NCBI GenBank assembly: GCA_035533215.1
Contig: DATLUG010000017.1
Span: 33,315 to 97,314, forward strand
Direction: 5' to 3'
Length of the DNA: 64,000 nucleotides
Source of the DNA: DAHUZL01 sp035533215
Lineage (GTDB): Bacteria > Chloroflexota > Dormibacteria > Aeolococcales > Bog-877
Of the stretch, positions 6,985-16,240 are shown in pieces. Made by a program: the position numbers and the translations under genes. How positions within the stretch are numbered: position 1 is the first letter of the stretch; each line of letters opens with the position of its first letter. The notes beneath the pieces are model-generated. The model was not told the origin of the DNA. It did no database searches and was given only the letters and a program-made list of their open reading frames with translations.

Positions 6985-9746
6985 GGGGCGGCCGCCCCCT
7001 CGCCGGCGAGGAAGCCGGCGATGGCGGCGCCGACCTCCTCCGGGGGACAGACACAGGTGGCCGCCCGCGGCAGCGCGCCGAGGAGCTCGGCGCCGTAGTC
7101 GCGGGTCAGCACCCGGGGATCGCAGAGGACGACGGCGCCCCGGTCGGTCGTGGTGCGCACCAGCCGGCCGAAGCCCTGCCGCAGCCGCAGCACCGCCTGG
7201 GGCAGCGCCTCCTCGCGGAAGGCGTCGCGACGGCCGCGGGTGCGGGCCTGGTAGAGGGGGTCGGTGGGGACCGGGAAGGGCAGCTTGTTGATCACGACGC
7301 ACTGGAGCGCGTCGCCGGGAACGTCGACCCCCTCCCAGAAGGTGGCCGAGCCCAGGAGGACGGTCGTGGGGTTGTCCCGGAAGTTGCGCAGGAGCTGCTG
7401 GCGGGTGCCGTCCAGCCCCTGGCCGAGGAGGACCAGGCCGATCGCCTCCAGCCGGGGGCGGAGGGCGGCGTGGGCCGCCCGCAGCGCCGCGAAGGCGGTG
7501 AACAGGACCAGGGTCCGGCCGCCGAGCCGGGTCGCGACGTCGACGACGAGGTCCACCAGCACCCCGGTGTGGCGGGGGTCCTCGGGCGCCGGCATCGGGC
7601 GGGGCAGGCAGAGGAGCGCCTGGCGCAGGTAGTCGTACTCCGAGGGGAGGGTGAGCTCCTCCGCCCCCGGCAGCTGGAGACGGCTCCGCAGGTAGGCGAA
7701 CGACCCTCCCACGGTGAGGGTGGCGCTGGTCAGGACCACCGTGTCGCAGCGGTCGAAGACCTCCTCCCGGAGGCGGGCCCCGATCGAGACCGGCGCCAGC
7801 CGCAGGGCCGCCCGGTCGCCGCCCTCGAGCTCCAGCCAGGCCACCTCGGCGGCCTCCGGCCCGGATGCCGCCGCCAGCACCCGGCGGGTGTCGCGGCTGA
7901 CCGCGTCGAGGGCGTCGGCGGCGACCGCCAGCTCGGGACCGGCGTTGGCCGGCTGGGGCCACCCGGCGGGGTCGGCGAACCCCACGGGATCGCAGCCGCG
8001 CAGCCCCCGGGCGGCGGCCGCGCAGGCCCCGGCCATCCGCTCGAGCTCCCGCGCGGCCAGGGCCCAGCCGGCCCCCGCCCGCACCGAGCGGGTGAGCCCG
8101 AGGACCCGGCCACGACCGCCGTCCTCTTCGGGGACGGCGGCGAAGACGCCCTTGCAGGCCCCGAACGCCCGCACCGCGTGGAGGCGGGCGGCCTGGAGCG
8201 CGGCGCCCAGCTCCACCGCGTCGCCGGCGGGGGGCAGGCGGTCCACCACCCGGAGGACGTCGCCGGCCCGTATCCCGACCGTCGCCCCGGCGGTCGCGGC
8301 CTCCTCCAAGCGGTGGGCCTCGTCGACGACGAGGTGGCGGTAGGGGGGCAGGATCGCCCCCCCGCTGTCGATGTCGGCGAGCAGCAGGGCGTGGCTGACG
8401 ACCAGCACCTCGGCCTCCCGCGCCTCCAGCCGGGCGCGCACCATGAAGCAGCGCCGGGCCTGCCAGTTGTCGCAGCTGGGGCCGAGGCAGTCGCCCACCG
8501 TCGAGGCGACCTCGTCCCAGAGGGCGGCCTCGGGCCCGGCGAGACGCAGCTCGGCGCGGTCGCCGGTGGCGGTCCCGGCGGTCCACACGAGGCAGCGGAG
8601 CTGGAAGCGGAGGCGCTCGAGGTCGCTGCGCTCGTCACCGCCGGAGGGGGTGGCGGCGAGCCAGCGGTCGAAGCGGCGCAGGCTGAGGTAGTGGCCGCGC
8701 CCCTTGAGCAGGGCGGAGCGGACGCCGAGGGGGCGCCACCGCTCCAGGGCGGGCAGGTCGCGCTTGGCCAGCTGCTCCTGGAGGGGGATGGTGTGGGTCG
8801 CGACCACCACCCGCTCCGAACGCCGGGCGGCCCACTCCCGGGCCGGCACCAGATAGGCCAGCGACTTCCCCACCCCGGTGCCCGCCTCCACCAGCAGGCA
8901 GCCGCCGCGATTGAACGCCTGGGCCACCGCCATCGCCATCTGCTGCTGTCCCTCGCGCAGCTCGTAGCCGTCCCCGGCGCCGGCGAGCGGGCCGTCGGGC
9001 CCAAGCAGGGCGGCGATCGCGACCGGGTCCAAGAGGCCGCCCGCGGGGCGGCCGGGCCCGGCATCCGCGGCCGCCCGCGCAGGGGGGGCCGCGGGCGCGG
9101 CGGTCGCCACCCCGTCGCCGCGGGGAAGGGGCCCCTCCCCCGCCAGCACCGCGCCGGTCGCCCACGCCCGTCCCCGGCAGCGGGCGGCGACCCGGTCGCG
9201 CACCCCGGGGTCCAGTGCCTCCACCCGCTCCAGGAGGGCGAGGAGGAGGGCACGGGTGGTGTCGGCGTCCGAGAGGGCCCGGTGGGGCCGCTCGTGCCCG
9301 AGCGCGAGCGAGGCGGCGAGCTCGCCCAGGCTGTGGCTGGGGGCGGCCGGCAGGACGATCCGGGCCAGCTCCAGGGTGTCCACGCAGGGGCGCCCGGCGA
9401 ACGACCCGGGGTCGACCGCCGCGCAGAAGGCGAGGTCGAAGGCGGCGCTGTGGGCGACCAGCTGCGCGCCCTGGGCGAAGCCGGCCAGCCGCGCCACCGC
9501 CTCCTCGGCCGCGGCGGCCCCCCGGACGGCGGCGTCGTCGATGCCGCAGAGCCGCTGCACGGCCAGCGGGATCGGCACGCCGGGGTCGACCAGGACCTCG
9601 AGGGTCGCCGCCACCCCGTCGGCGCCGAAGCGCACCGCCCCCACCTCGATGATGCGATCCGCCCGGGGGCTGAGCCCGGTCGTCTCGAGGTCGAACGCGA
9701 CCCACGCCGGGGCTGCCGCCGCGCCACCGTCGCCGGGTGCCCCCAT
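6981..9746 (-). CDS. dinG: DEDD exonuclease fused to DinG-like superfamily 2 helicase
   Basis: The 921-residue protein joins a DnaQ-like 3'-5' exonuclease (residues about 12-180; DxE in FDLETTGL at D19/E21, HSAAFDLAF, HRALSDADTT) to an XPD/DinG-type helicase. The helicase has Walker A EAGTGVGKS at 288-295, THTIPLQEQL, DEAH in VVDEAHRLEE and the C-terminal QGFGRLVRT. Four cysteines between motifs I and II (RCLVW, GDCLGPSCDN, RCFM) could hold the Fe-S cluster of this family. A 50-residue Ala/Gly-rich linker separates the domains. It starts six bases after cmk. Such fusions are annotated as DinG in Firmicutes and related lineages. Confidence 0.9.
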   Translation of the reverse strand: MGAPGDGGAAAAPAWVAFDLETTGLSPRADRIIEVGAVRFGADGVAATLEVLVDPGVPIPLAVQRLCGIDDAAVRGAAAAEEAVARLAGFAQGAQLVAHSAAFDLAFCAAVDPGSFAGRPCVDTLELARIVLPAAPSHSLGELAASLALGHERPHRALSDADTTRALLLALLERVEALDPGVRDRVAARCRGRAWATGAVLAGEGPLPRGDGVATAAPAAPPARAAADAGPGRPAGGLLDPVAIAALLGPDGPLAGAGDGYELREGQQQMAMAVAQAFNRGGCLLVEAGTGVGKSLAYLVPAREWAARRSERVVVATHTIPLQEQLAKRDLPALERWRPLGVRSALLKGRGHYLSLRRFDRWLAATPSGGDERSDLERLRFQLRCLVWTAGTATGDRAELRLAGPEAALWDEVASTVGDCLGPSCDNWQARRCFMVRARLEAREAEVLVVSHALLLADIDSGGAILPPYRHLVVDEAHRLEEAATAGATVGIRAGDVLRVVDRLPPAGDAVELGAALQAARLHAVRAFGACKGVFAAVPEEDGGRGRVLGLTRSVRAGAGWALAARELERMAGACAAAARGLRGCDPVGFADPAGWPQPANAGPELAVAADALDAVSRDTRRVLAAASGPEAAEVAWLELEGGDRAALRLAPVSIGARLREEVFDRCDTVVLTSATLTVGGSFAYLRSRLQLPGAEELTLPSEYDYLRQALLCLPRPMPAPEDPRHTGVLVDLVVDVATRLGGRTLVLFTAFAALRAAHAALRPRLEAIGLVLLGQGLDGTRQQLLRNFRDNPTTVLLGSATFWEGVDVPGDALQCVVINKLPFPVPTDPLYQARTRGRRDAFREEALPQAVLRLRQGFGRLVRTTTDRGAVVLCDPRVLTRDYGAELLGALPRAATCVCPPEEVGAAIAGFLAGEGAAAP

Positions 9747-9751
9747 GACCG

Positions 9752-10504
9752 TCAAGCGTAGTCGCCCGGGTCCTCGAGCCCGGTCGCGCCGCGGAGCCGG
9801 GCAGGGGTGCCGACCCCCTGGACGAGGCCGGCGCGCTGGCAGGCGTCCAGGGCCGCCCGAACCGTCTCCCCCAGGGTCAGCCGATCGGTCGAGATCACCA
9901 CCGCATCCGCCGGCACCGCCAGGGGCGCGAGGGCACGGGAGCGGTCGCGGCGGTCGCGTTCCGCCACCTCCCGCCGCACCGTCTCGGGGTCGACCCGGGC
10001 GCCGCGCTGGCGAAGCTCCTGCGCCCGCCGGGCCGCCCGCACCGCCGGGCTGGCGTCGAGGTAGAGCTTGCAGGCGGCAACGGGGAAGACGATGCTGCCG
10101 GCGTCGCGTCCCAGCACCACCCCGCCGGCGCCGCCCAGCCGCCGCTGGGGGCCGAGCAGGGCCTGCCGCACCGGGCCCTGCTGGGCCAGCCAGGCGAGCA
10201 GGTCGGCCTGGCCCCCGTCCCAGAGGTGCGGGCTGACATCCACGCCGTCGACGCGGGCGAGCGCCGCCCCCTCGGGGGGGTCGGGATCGGTCGCCACCGT
10301 GATCCGGACGGCGCGCGCGAGCGCCGCCGCCCCCGACCGGTCCCCGGGCCCGAGCCCCGCCCGCCGGGCCGCCACCGCCAGCGCCCGGTAGAAGAGGCCG
10401 GTATCGACGAGGGGCAGGCCCAGCCGCCGGGCCAGCTCCCGCCCGACGGTGGTCTTGCCGGCTCCCGCCGGCCCGTCGATCGTCACCACCCGAGGCAGCG
10501 TCAC
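9752..10504 (-). CDS. cmk: Cytidylate kinase
   Basis: Cmk phosphorylates CMP and dCMP with ATP. The 250-residue product shows the P-loop IDGPAGAGKTTVGRELA, LVDTGLFYRALA for nucleoside binding, the CMP-specific insert, GRDAGSIVFP, and the lid region AERDRRDRSR ending in ISTDRLTLGE. The last 25 residues are an extra Gly/Arg tail. Its GTG overlaps the stop of rluB by four bases. In many genomes cmk follows a pseudouridine synthase and scpAB, as here. Confidence 0.93.
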   Translation of the reverse strand: MTLPRVVTIDGPAGAGKTTVGRELARRLGLPLVDTGLFYRALAVAARRAGLGPGDRSGAAALARAVRITVATDPDPPEGAALARVDGVDVSPHLWDGGQADLLAWLAQQGPVRQALLGPQRRLGGAGGVVLGRDAGSIVFPVAACKLYLDASPAVRAARRAQELRQRGARVDPETVRREVAERDRRDRSRALAPLAVPADAVVISTDRLTLGETVRAALDACQRAGLVQGVGTPARLRGATGLEDPGDYA

Positions 10505-11244
10505 GGGCCCAGCCCGGCGGCGTGGAGCAGGCGACGACGCTCGTTCGGGCCCAGCGCCCGGACGGCCCCCTCCGGCTGGGTGCCCAGCCGGAGGGGGCCG
10601 ATCGCGACCCGCTGGAGGTCGACCACGGTGAGCCCGACGGCGGCGCAGAGACGGCGGATCTCGTGCTGGCGGCCCTCGGCAAGGGTCAGCTGGAGGCGGC
10701 CGCCGTGCGGCCAGCGCCCGGCGCCACGCACCGACACCGGACGGGCCGGCCCGTCCGCCAGGACCACCCCCCGGGCCAGCCGCCGGAGCTGGTCCCCGTT
10801 CGGGTGGCCGGCCACGGCGACGCGATACACCTTGGGCACGGCATAGCGCGGATGGGTGAGGCGCAGCGCCAGGCGGCCGTCGTTGGTGAGCAGGACCAGG
10901 CCCCGCGAGGCCAGGTCCAGCCGGCCCACCGGGAACACCCGCTCCGCGCCCGGGGCGAGCCCCGTGACCGTCGGGCGGCCCTGGGGGTCGCGGGCCGTCG
11001 ACACCACCCCCTGCGGCTTGTTGCAGGCCAGGTAGACGAGCGGGGGCGCCGGCGGCGCCGGTCGGCCCCCCACCGTCACCAGGTCCTGGCCGGGGCGGAC
11101 CCGCTGGCCCGCTCCCGCCGGCGGGCGGCCGTTGACGCGGACCAGCCCGGCGGCGACGAGCCGGTCCGCCTCCCGCCTGGAGCCCACGCCGAGCCGGGCC
11201 AGGTGGCGGTTCAGCCGCTCACCCTCGGCCGCCGGCCCGGTCAC
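10501..11244 (-). CDS. rluB: 23S rRNA pseudouridine synthase of the RluB/RsuA family
   Basis: An S4-domain pseudouridine synthase of 247 residues. The S4 domain is at the N-terminus (ERLNRHLARLGVGSRREADR, VRVNG). The catalytic aspartate lies in FPVGRLDLASRGLVLLTNDG, and KVYRV and EGRQHEIRRLCAAVG are the other conserved blocks. RluB modifies U2605 of 23S rRNA in E. coli; RsuA-type targets in 16S rRNA cannot be excluded from sequence, but the position after scpB favours RluB. GTG start, 4-base overlap with scpB. Confidence 0.88.
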   Translation of the reverse strand: MTGPAAEGERLNRHLARLGVGSRREADRLVAAGLVRVNGRPPAGAGQRVRPGQDLVTVGGRPAPPAPPLVYLACNKPQGVVSTARDPQGRPTVTGLAPGAERVFPVGRLDLASRGLVLLTNDGRLALRLTHPRYAVPKVYRVAVAGHPNGDQLRRLARGVVLADGPARPVSVRGAGRWPHGGRLQLTLAEGRQHEIRRLCAAVGLTVVDLQRVAIGPLRLGTQPEGAVRALGPNERRRLLHAAGLGP

Positions 11245-11804
11245 GGGGCGGCCGCCGGCCCCGTCGCCGGGGCGGGGAGCTCCGGCAGCGGCGGCAGCTG
11301 CTCGATCCGCTCCAGTCCCACCACCTGGAGGAAGTGGAGCGTCGTCCCGAACAGGCGCGCCCGGCCCGGCCCGGGGTCGCGGCCGACCTCCTCCACCAGG
11401 CCCCGGCGCTCCAGCCCCAGGAGGACCGCGTCGCAGTTCACCCCCCGGATCCCCTCCAGCACCGACCGGGCCACCGGCTGGCGGTAGGCGATGATCGCCA
11501 GGGTCTCGACCGCGGGCCGGGAGAGCCGGCCGGGCACCTCGGGGTGGAGGGCGCGCTCGACCGCCCGCGCCGCCCGCGGGTGGGTGGCGAGCTGGAGGGC
11601 GTCGCCGTGGGCCTGCAGCATGAGACCGCCGCCGCGCAGGCGCGACGCCAGCCGCTCCGCCGCGCTCCGAACGGCCTCCACCGGCTCCTCCAGGATCCGG
11701 GCCAGCTCCGCCAGCCCGAGCGGCTCGGCGCGCACGAAGAGGACCGCCTCCAGGGCGGCGCGGGCCGGATCCGGGTCGAGGTCGGGGCCGGCGGCCGCCG
11801 CCAT
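11241..11804 (-). CDS. scpB: Segregation and condensation protein ScpB
   Basis: ScpB is the winged-helix subunit that binds ScpA in the SMC-ScpAB condensin. The 187-residue protein contains the two winged-helix units (RAALEAVLFVRAEPLGLAEL and LSRPAVETLAIIAYRQPV) and the conserved GIRGVNCDAVLLGLERRGLV. The ATG at 11804 follows the scpA stop by four bases; an in-frame GTG at 11816 overlapping scpA is an equally reasonable start. The C-terminus is Pro/Ala-rich. The smc gene is not in this window. Confidence 0.92.
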   Translation of the reverse strand: MAAAAGPDLDPDPARAALEAVLFVRAEPLGLAELARILEEPVEAVRSAAERLASRLRGGGLMLQAHGDALQLATHPRAARAVERALHPEVPGRLSRPAVETLAIIAYRQPVARSVLEGIRGVNCDAVLLGLERRGLVEEVGRDPGPGRARLFGTTLHFLQVVGLERIEQLPPLPELPAPATGPAAAP

Positions 11805-11808
11805 CGCC

Positions 11809-12534
11809 TCAGCCACGTTCGACGACGATGGCCCCGCCGGGGCGCTCCTGGGCGCAGCGGGCGCCGCCGCTGGCGACCAGCTCCAGCAGCGCCAGGAAGT
11901 AGGCGATCGCCTCCATCCGGTCACGAGCCGCGGCGAAGCATGCCGCGAAGGCCAGCGGCGACGCCGCCGCCAGCCGGGCTCGGAGCTCGGCCACCTTCGC
12001 CGCCACCGAGTGGGCGAGCGGCACGCTGGCCACCGTCAGCGAGGCGGGGAGCCGCTCCAGCACGGTCCGGAGCGCTCGGGCCAGGGCCTCGGCCGGCACC
12101 CGCAGCTCCACCTGGGGCTCGACCGCCACCCCCAGCACCCGCAGGAAGGCCTGCGGCCCGGCGGCGGGGTCGCTGATCAGGACGTCGGCGGCGGCCCGGA
12201 ACAGGCGGGCCTCGGCGAGGCGGGCCTCGGCGACGCCCGCGTCCTCGTCCGCCGCCGGCTCCGGCGGAGGGGGCGGCGGCTCGTCCCCGGCCAGCTCCCG
12301 CCCGGCCTTGAGCCGCAGCAGGCGGGCCAGGCCGACCAGCCAGCCGGCCAGCTCGTCGTCGTCGACCGGCTCGTCGCCAGCGAGCCGCTCGCGGAGCGCG
12401 CGGGTGAGCTCGGAGACCTGCAGCTGGCCGAGGTCGGCGGTGCCCCGCTGCGCCTCCTGCAGGAGGAGCGCCAGCTCGGCCGGGGCGGGGAGGGGGGGCA
12501 GCGCCGCGGGGGCCGAGGGGGCGGGCTCGCTCAC
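11809..12534 (-). CDS. scpA: Segregation and condensation protein ScpA (kleisin)
   Basis: ScpA bridges the SMC heads. The 241-residue protein follows the kleisin layout. The helical N-terminal domain includes LALLLQEAQRGTADLGQLQV and DDDELAGWLVGLARLLRLKA. A variable Pro/Glu/Ala-rich linker follows. The C-terminal winged helix includes FAACFAAARDRMEAIAYFLA and LELVASG. The region just after the start lacks the usual long FxGPLDLLL block and is shortened, so the N-terminal head-binding helix is atypical. GTG start overlapping recN by four bases; directly followed by scpB. Confidence 0.85.
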   Translation of the reverse strand: MSEPAPSAPAALPPLPAPAELALLLQEAQRGTADLGQLQVSELTRALRERLAGDEPVDDDELAGWLVGLARLLRLKAGRELAGDEPPPPPPEPAADEDAGVAEARLAEARLFRAAADVLISDPAAGPQAFLRVLGVAVEPQVELRVPAEALARALRTVLERLPASLTVASVPLAHSVAAKVAELRARLAAASPLAFAACFAAARDRMEAIAYFLALLELVASGGARCAQERPGGAIVVERG

Positions 12535-14285
12535 GGGGGCGGCGCCGCCCCGCCGGCATCCGCATGGGGGGCCAGGCGGTGGAGGAGCTCCTCGGCATGG
12601 CGGCGCCCGGCGGCCGGGGCGACGGTGCCGGCGAGGAGCCGGGCCAGCTCATCGACCCGGGCCGGCCCCTCCACTGCGCGCACCCGGCTGGTGTGACGGC
12701 CGCCGACCAGCCGCTTCTCCACTAAAAGGTGGCGGTCCGCGCGGGCCGCGATCGACGCCTGGTGGGTGACGCAGAGCACCTGGCGATGGCAGGCGACCCG
12801 TCGGAGCTGCTCCCCCACCCGGCTCGCCGCCTCGCCGCCGAGGCCCTCGTCGACCTCGTCGAAGACCACGGTCGGGGTGCCGCCGGCGGCGGCCAGATGG
12901 GCCTCCAGGACCAGCACCAGCCTGGCCAGCTCACCCCCCGACGCCGCCTCGGCGAGCGGGCGCGGAGGTTCTCCGGGTGAGGTGGCGAGCGCGATGGCGA
13001 CGGTGTCGAACCCACTCGCCCCGCACGCCACCCGCTCGCCCCCCGGTCCCGGGACGCCGTCGGGGTCCCCCCGCACGTCCAGGGTGATCGTCACCCGCGC
13101 CGCCGGCATCAGCAGGAGCCGGAGGTCGGCGGCCACGGCCGCCGCCAGCCGCGCGGCGGCCGTGGCCCGCAGGCGGTGGAGGGCGTCCGCCGCCTCCGCC
13201 AGGACGGCGCAGGTGCGCTCCACCTCCGCCGTCCGTCCGGCCAGCTCGCCGCTCCCGGACTGGGCCTCCGCCACCACCCGGGCGGCCTCGTCGAGTCGGG
13301 CCAGGGCCGCGTCCAGGCCGCCCCCGTGACGGCGCCCCAGCCGTTCCAGCAGCGCCAGCCGCTCCTCCACCGCCGCCAGCCGCTGGGGATCCTCCTCCAG
13401 CCGCTCCAGCTGGCGGCGCAGCTCCGACCCCATCCCCGCCAGCTGGTCGGCGAGCGTGGCCGCCTGGTCGACCAGGTCGTCCAGCTCCCGGTCGGCGCCG
13501 CGGACGATGGCGGCGGCCCGGGCCGCCCCCGCCAGCAGGTCGCGCGCCCCGCCTCCCGCGCCAGGGTCCTCACCGCCCACGACTGCGGCGAGGAGGCGGG
13601 CCGCCGCCTCCCGCAGCTGCCCGCTCCGGCGCAGCCGCTCCCGTTCCAGGGCCAAGGCGCGGTCCTCGCCGGGGACCAGCCGGGCGGCCTCCAGCTCGGC
13701 CAGGTCGCGGCGCGCCTCGTCCACCTCGGCCGATCGGCCCAGGCGCCGTTCGGACGCCGACCGCAGCGCCCGCCGGGCGACGAGCCAGCTGCGGTGAAGG
13801 CTGGCCACCCGGGCCAGCGCCCGCCGGGCGGGCTCCCCGGCGGCCGTGTCCACCGCCTCCAGCTGCGCCCGGGGGAGCAGCCAGCGCGACGGCGCCCCCT
13901 GCTGCACCACCTCGAGCTCGGCCTCGGCGATCGAGCGCAGGAGCACGGCCGGCACCTGGGCCCCGTTCACCCGCGCCACCGACCGGCCCTCGGCGCCCAG
14001 CTCCCGCACCACCACCACCGGGAGGTCCGGGGGGACGGCCTGGTCGCTCAGGCGGCGGCCGGTGGCGGGGCCCACCCGATCGAACACCGCCCGCACCCGG
14101 GCCCGCTCGCTCCCGCTGCGCACCATCTCGGGGTCGGCCCGGCCGCCCAGCGCCAGGTCCAGCGCCCGGAGCAGCACCGACTTGCCCGCGCCGCTCTCCC
14201 CGGTGAGGCAGGTGAGCCCCGGGCCGAGGGTGAGTCGGGCGTGCTCGATCACCGCCAGGTCCTCGACCCCCAGCTCAACCAGCAT
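12531..14285 (-). CDS. recN: DNA repair protein RecN
   Basis: RecN is an SMC-like ATPase acting early in double-strand break repair. The 584-residue protein has Walker A TGESGAGKSVLLRALDLALG near residue 30, a long Leu/Arg/Glu-rich coiled coil through the middle (about 150-370), the signature ASGGELARLVLVLEAHLA, and Walker B TVVFDEVDEGLGGEAASRVG, with a His switch in CVTHQASIAA. The N-terminus (LVELGVEDLAVIE) matches the family exactly, supporting the ATG at 14285. It overlaps nadK by 11 bases; nadK-recN adjacency is widespread. Confidence 0.95.
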   Translation of the reverse strand: MLVELGVEDLAVIEHARLTLGPGLTCLTGESGAGKSVLLRALDLALGGRADPEMVRSGSERARVRAVFDRVGPATGRRLSDQAVPPDLPVVVVRELGAEGRSVARVNGAQVPAVLLRSIAEAELEVVQQGAPSRWLLPRAQLEAVDTAAGEPARRALARVASLHRSWLVARRALRSASERRLGRSAEVDEARRDLAELEAARLVPGEDRALALERERLRRSGQLREAAARLLAAVVGGEDPGAGGGARDLLAGAARAAAIVRGADRELDDLVDQAATLADQLAGMGSELRRQLERLEEDPQRLAAVEERLALLERLGRRHGGGLDAALARLDEAARVVAEAQSGSGELAGRTAEVERTCAVLAEAADALHRLRATAAARLAAAVAADLRLLLMPAARVTITLDVRGDPDGVPGPGGERVACGASGFDTVAIALATSPGEPPRPLAEAASGGELARLVLVLEAHLAAAGGTPTVVFDEVDEGLGGEAASRVGEQLRRVACHRQVLCVTHQASIAARADRHLLVEKRLVGGRHTSRVRAVEGPARVDELARLLAGTVAPAAGRRHAEELLHRLAPHADAGGAAPPP

Positions 14286-15216
14286 CGGCCGGGCCCTCCG
14301 CCTCGTCGAGCGGGTTGGCCGGCTGCGGCCAGCTGGGCTGGGGCTCTCCCGGGTCGCCGCCGGTCTTGAGCGTCAGGCCGAAGCGGGACTTGGCTCGGAG
14401 GCGGGCGAAGAAGCCGGGGGTGGCGGCGAGCTGGACCAGGAGGAGGTCGGGGCCCCTCGTGACCACCACCCGGTCGCAGCGCTCGATCGAGCGCTGGTGC
14501 TGGCCGTCGGCGGCGAGGGTCACGGGGCCGCGCTCGACCGTGACCGTCAGCCGGCGGTCGGCGGGGAGCACCACCGACCGGCTCACCAGGGCGTGCGGGT
14601 TGAGCGGCGTGAGGATCGTGGCCAGCACCTCGGGGTGGACGGCCGGGCCCCCGGCGGAGAGCGAGTAGGCGGTGGAGCCGGTGCTGGTGGCGATCACCAG
14701 GCCGTCCGCGTCGAACTCCCCCACCCGTTCGTCGCCGGCGACCACCAGCAGTCGCGCCAGGCTGATGCCGACCGCCTTCACGGCCACCTCGTTGACCGCC
14801 AGAGCGCGCCAGGGCACCGGCGGGACCCGGTCGCGCCCGGCGGACGGCCGGTGCTCGGCCAGGAGCACGTGCCGGGCCGCCAGCCGGTGGCGCCCCGCGG
14901 CGAAGTCGTCGAGCGCCGCCGGCAGCTGCTCCACCTCGATGTCGGTGAGGAACCCGAGCTGGCCGCGGTTGACCCCGAGGAGCGGGACCGCCGCCGGGGC
15001 GGCCAGCCGGGCGGCATACAGGAGGGTGCCGTCGCCGCCCACCGAGACCAGCAGGGCCGTGCGCGCGCGCTCCGCTTGGAAGGCGGCGGCCACCTGCGCC
15101 TGCGCGGTCCAGGTGCGGAATCCGTGGGCGCGCGCCCGCGCCAGCGCCTCCGCCAGCAGCCCCTCCTCGGGGGGCACCCGCGGGTGGAGGATGAAGCCGA
15201 TGGCGTCCCGGGTCAC
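14275..15216 (-). CDS. nadK: NAD kinase
   Basis: NadK makes NADP+ from NAD+ and ATP or polyphosphate. The 313-residue protein carries the diagnostic VSVGGDGTLLYAARL, the NEVAVKAVG motif that binds the nicotinamide ribose phosphate, and TSTGSTAYSLSAGGPAVHP. The C-terminal 40 residues are a charged extension not found in most homologues. The GTG start overlaps the stop of the tlyA-like gene by four bases. Together with nadE further along the same run, two steps of NAD(P) synthesis are co-transcribed with repair and RNA-processing genes. Confidence 0.95.
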   Translation of the reverse strand: MTRDAIGFILHPRVPPEEGLLAEALARARAHGFRTWTAQAQVAAAFQAERARTALLVSVGGDGTLLYAARLAAPAAVPLLGVNRGQLGFLTDIEVEQLPAALDDFAAGRHRLAARHVLLAEHRPSAGRDRVPPVPWRALAVNEVAVKAVGISLARLLVVAGDERVGEFDADGLVIATSTGSTAYSLSAGGPAVHPEVLATILTPLNPHALVSRSVVLPADRRLTVTVERGPVTLAADGQHQRSIERCDRVVVTRGPDLLLVQLAATPGFFARLRAKSRFGLTLKTGGDPGEPQPSWPQPANPLDEAEGPADAG

Positions 15217-15812
15217 GGAGCCGCGCCCGGGTGAGGGGCCAGCTCCAGGACCGCGCTCCACTCGACGGTGCCCGACCGGCCCCGCGGCTGGGCCGGGATC
15301 GGTCCCCGGCACCGGGTGCCGGGCTCGGCCGCGGCGAGCTGGGCGAGCACCGCGCGGGCGACCCGCTCGCCGACCTCGGGCGGGACGACGCCGCCGCGGG
15401 GCACCTCGCTGCGGCGCGCCTCGAACTGGGGCTTGATGAGGGCCACCACGGTGGCTGGGCGGGAGCAGAGGCGCAGCACGGCCGGCCAGACGACGCTGAG
15501 GGCGATGAAGGACAGGTCGAGGGTGGCATGGTCCGGCGCCGGCCCGGGCACCCCGGCGAGGGTGCGCAGATTGGTGCGCTCCAGCACCCGCACCCGCTGG
15601 TCCTGGCGCAGCCGCCAGGCGAGGCTGCCGTAGGCGACGTCGACCGCGTAGACCAGGCGGGCACCCCGCTGCAGGCAGCAGTCGGTGAACCCGCCGGTGG
15701 CGGCGCCTGCGTCGAGGACGGTGGCCCCGTCCATGTCGACGGCGAAGGCGTCCAGCGCGTGGGCGAGCTTGCGCCCGGCCCGGCTGACATAGGGCTCCGC
15801 CGCCGTCGTCAC
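15213..15812 (-). CDS. tlyA: TlyA-like rRNA 2'-O-methyltransferase lacking the S4 domain
   Basis: The 199-residue protein aligns with the FtsJ-like methyltransferase part of TlyA, which methylates riboses in 16S and 23S rRNA: YVSRAGRKLAHALDAF, the SAM site VLDAGAATGGFTDCCLQRGA, ATLDLSFIALSVVWPAVLRL and LIKPQFEA. TlyA is normally about 270 residues with an N-terminal S4 RNA-binding domain. Here the GTG start overlaps the preceding gene by four bases and the frame upstream codes no S4 motif, so this domain is absent rather than mis-started. It sits before nadK and recN, the usual tlyA neighbourhood. Confidence 0.85.
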   Translation of the reverse strand: MTTAAEPYVSRAGRKLAHALDAFAVDMDGATVLDAGAATGGFTDCCLQRGARLVYAVDVAYGSLAWRLRQDQRVRVLERTNLRTLAGVPGPAPDHATLDLSFIALSVVWPAVLRLCSRPATVVALIKPQFEARRSEVPRGGVVPPEVGERVARAVLAQLAAAEPGTRCRGPIPAQPRGRSGTVEWSAVLELAPHPGAAP

Positions 15813-16240
15813 ACCAGCATCCCGATGGCCACGCCGAGGGCGATCCCGGCCAGGACCTCGACCGGGGTGTGGCCGAGCAGCTCCAGCACCCGCTCGTGGC
15901 GCAGCCCCATGTGCTGACGGAGGTCGTCCAGCACCCGGTTCAGCACCAGCGCCTGCTGGCCGGCGGCCCGCCGCACCCCGGTGGCGTCGTAGACCACGAC
16001 GATGGTCAGCACCGCCGCGGTGGCGAACACCGGCGAGGCGGTGCCGAGCAGACGGGCGAGCCGGGTGGTGAGGCAGACGGTCATCGCGGTGTGGGAGCTG
16101 GGCATGCCCCCCGAGCTCCCCAGCGGGCGCAGGCTCAGCTGGTGCATCCGCACCGACTCCGTCACCACCTTCAGCACCTGGCCCACCGCCCACGCCAGCA
16201 GCGGCGACCAGATGAACCCGTTGTGGAGGAGCGCGATCAC
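15809..16240 (-). CDS. Divergent PAP2 (DUF212) family membrane protein
   Basis: A 143-residue membrane protein with about four helices. It has the DUF212/divergent PAP2 signature GGMPSSHTAMTVCL and VYDATGVRRAAGQQA, followed by LGHTPVEVLAGIALGVAIG. The family is distantly related to PAP2 phosphatases; no substrate is established. The motif with SSH and H resembles a phosphatase core but the full three-part PAP2 signature is incomplete. It lies between xseB and the tlyA-like gene with 4-base overlaps on both sides, an order also found in Firmicutes and Chloroflexota. Confidence 0.82.
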   Translation of the reverse strand: MIALLHNGFIWSPLLAWAVGQVLKVVTESVRMHQLSLRPLGSSGGMPSSHTAMTVCLTTRLARLLGTASPVFATAAVLTIVVVYDATGVRRAAGQQALVLNRVLDDLRQHMGLRHERVLELLGHTPVEVLAGIALGVAIGMLV

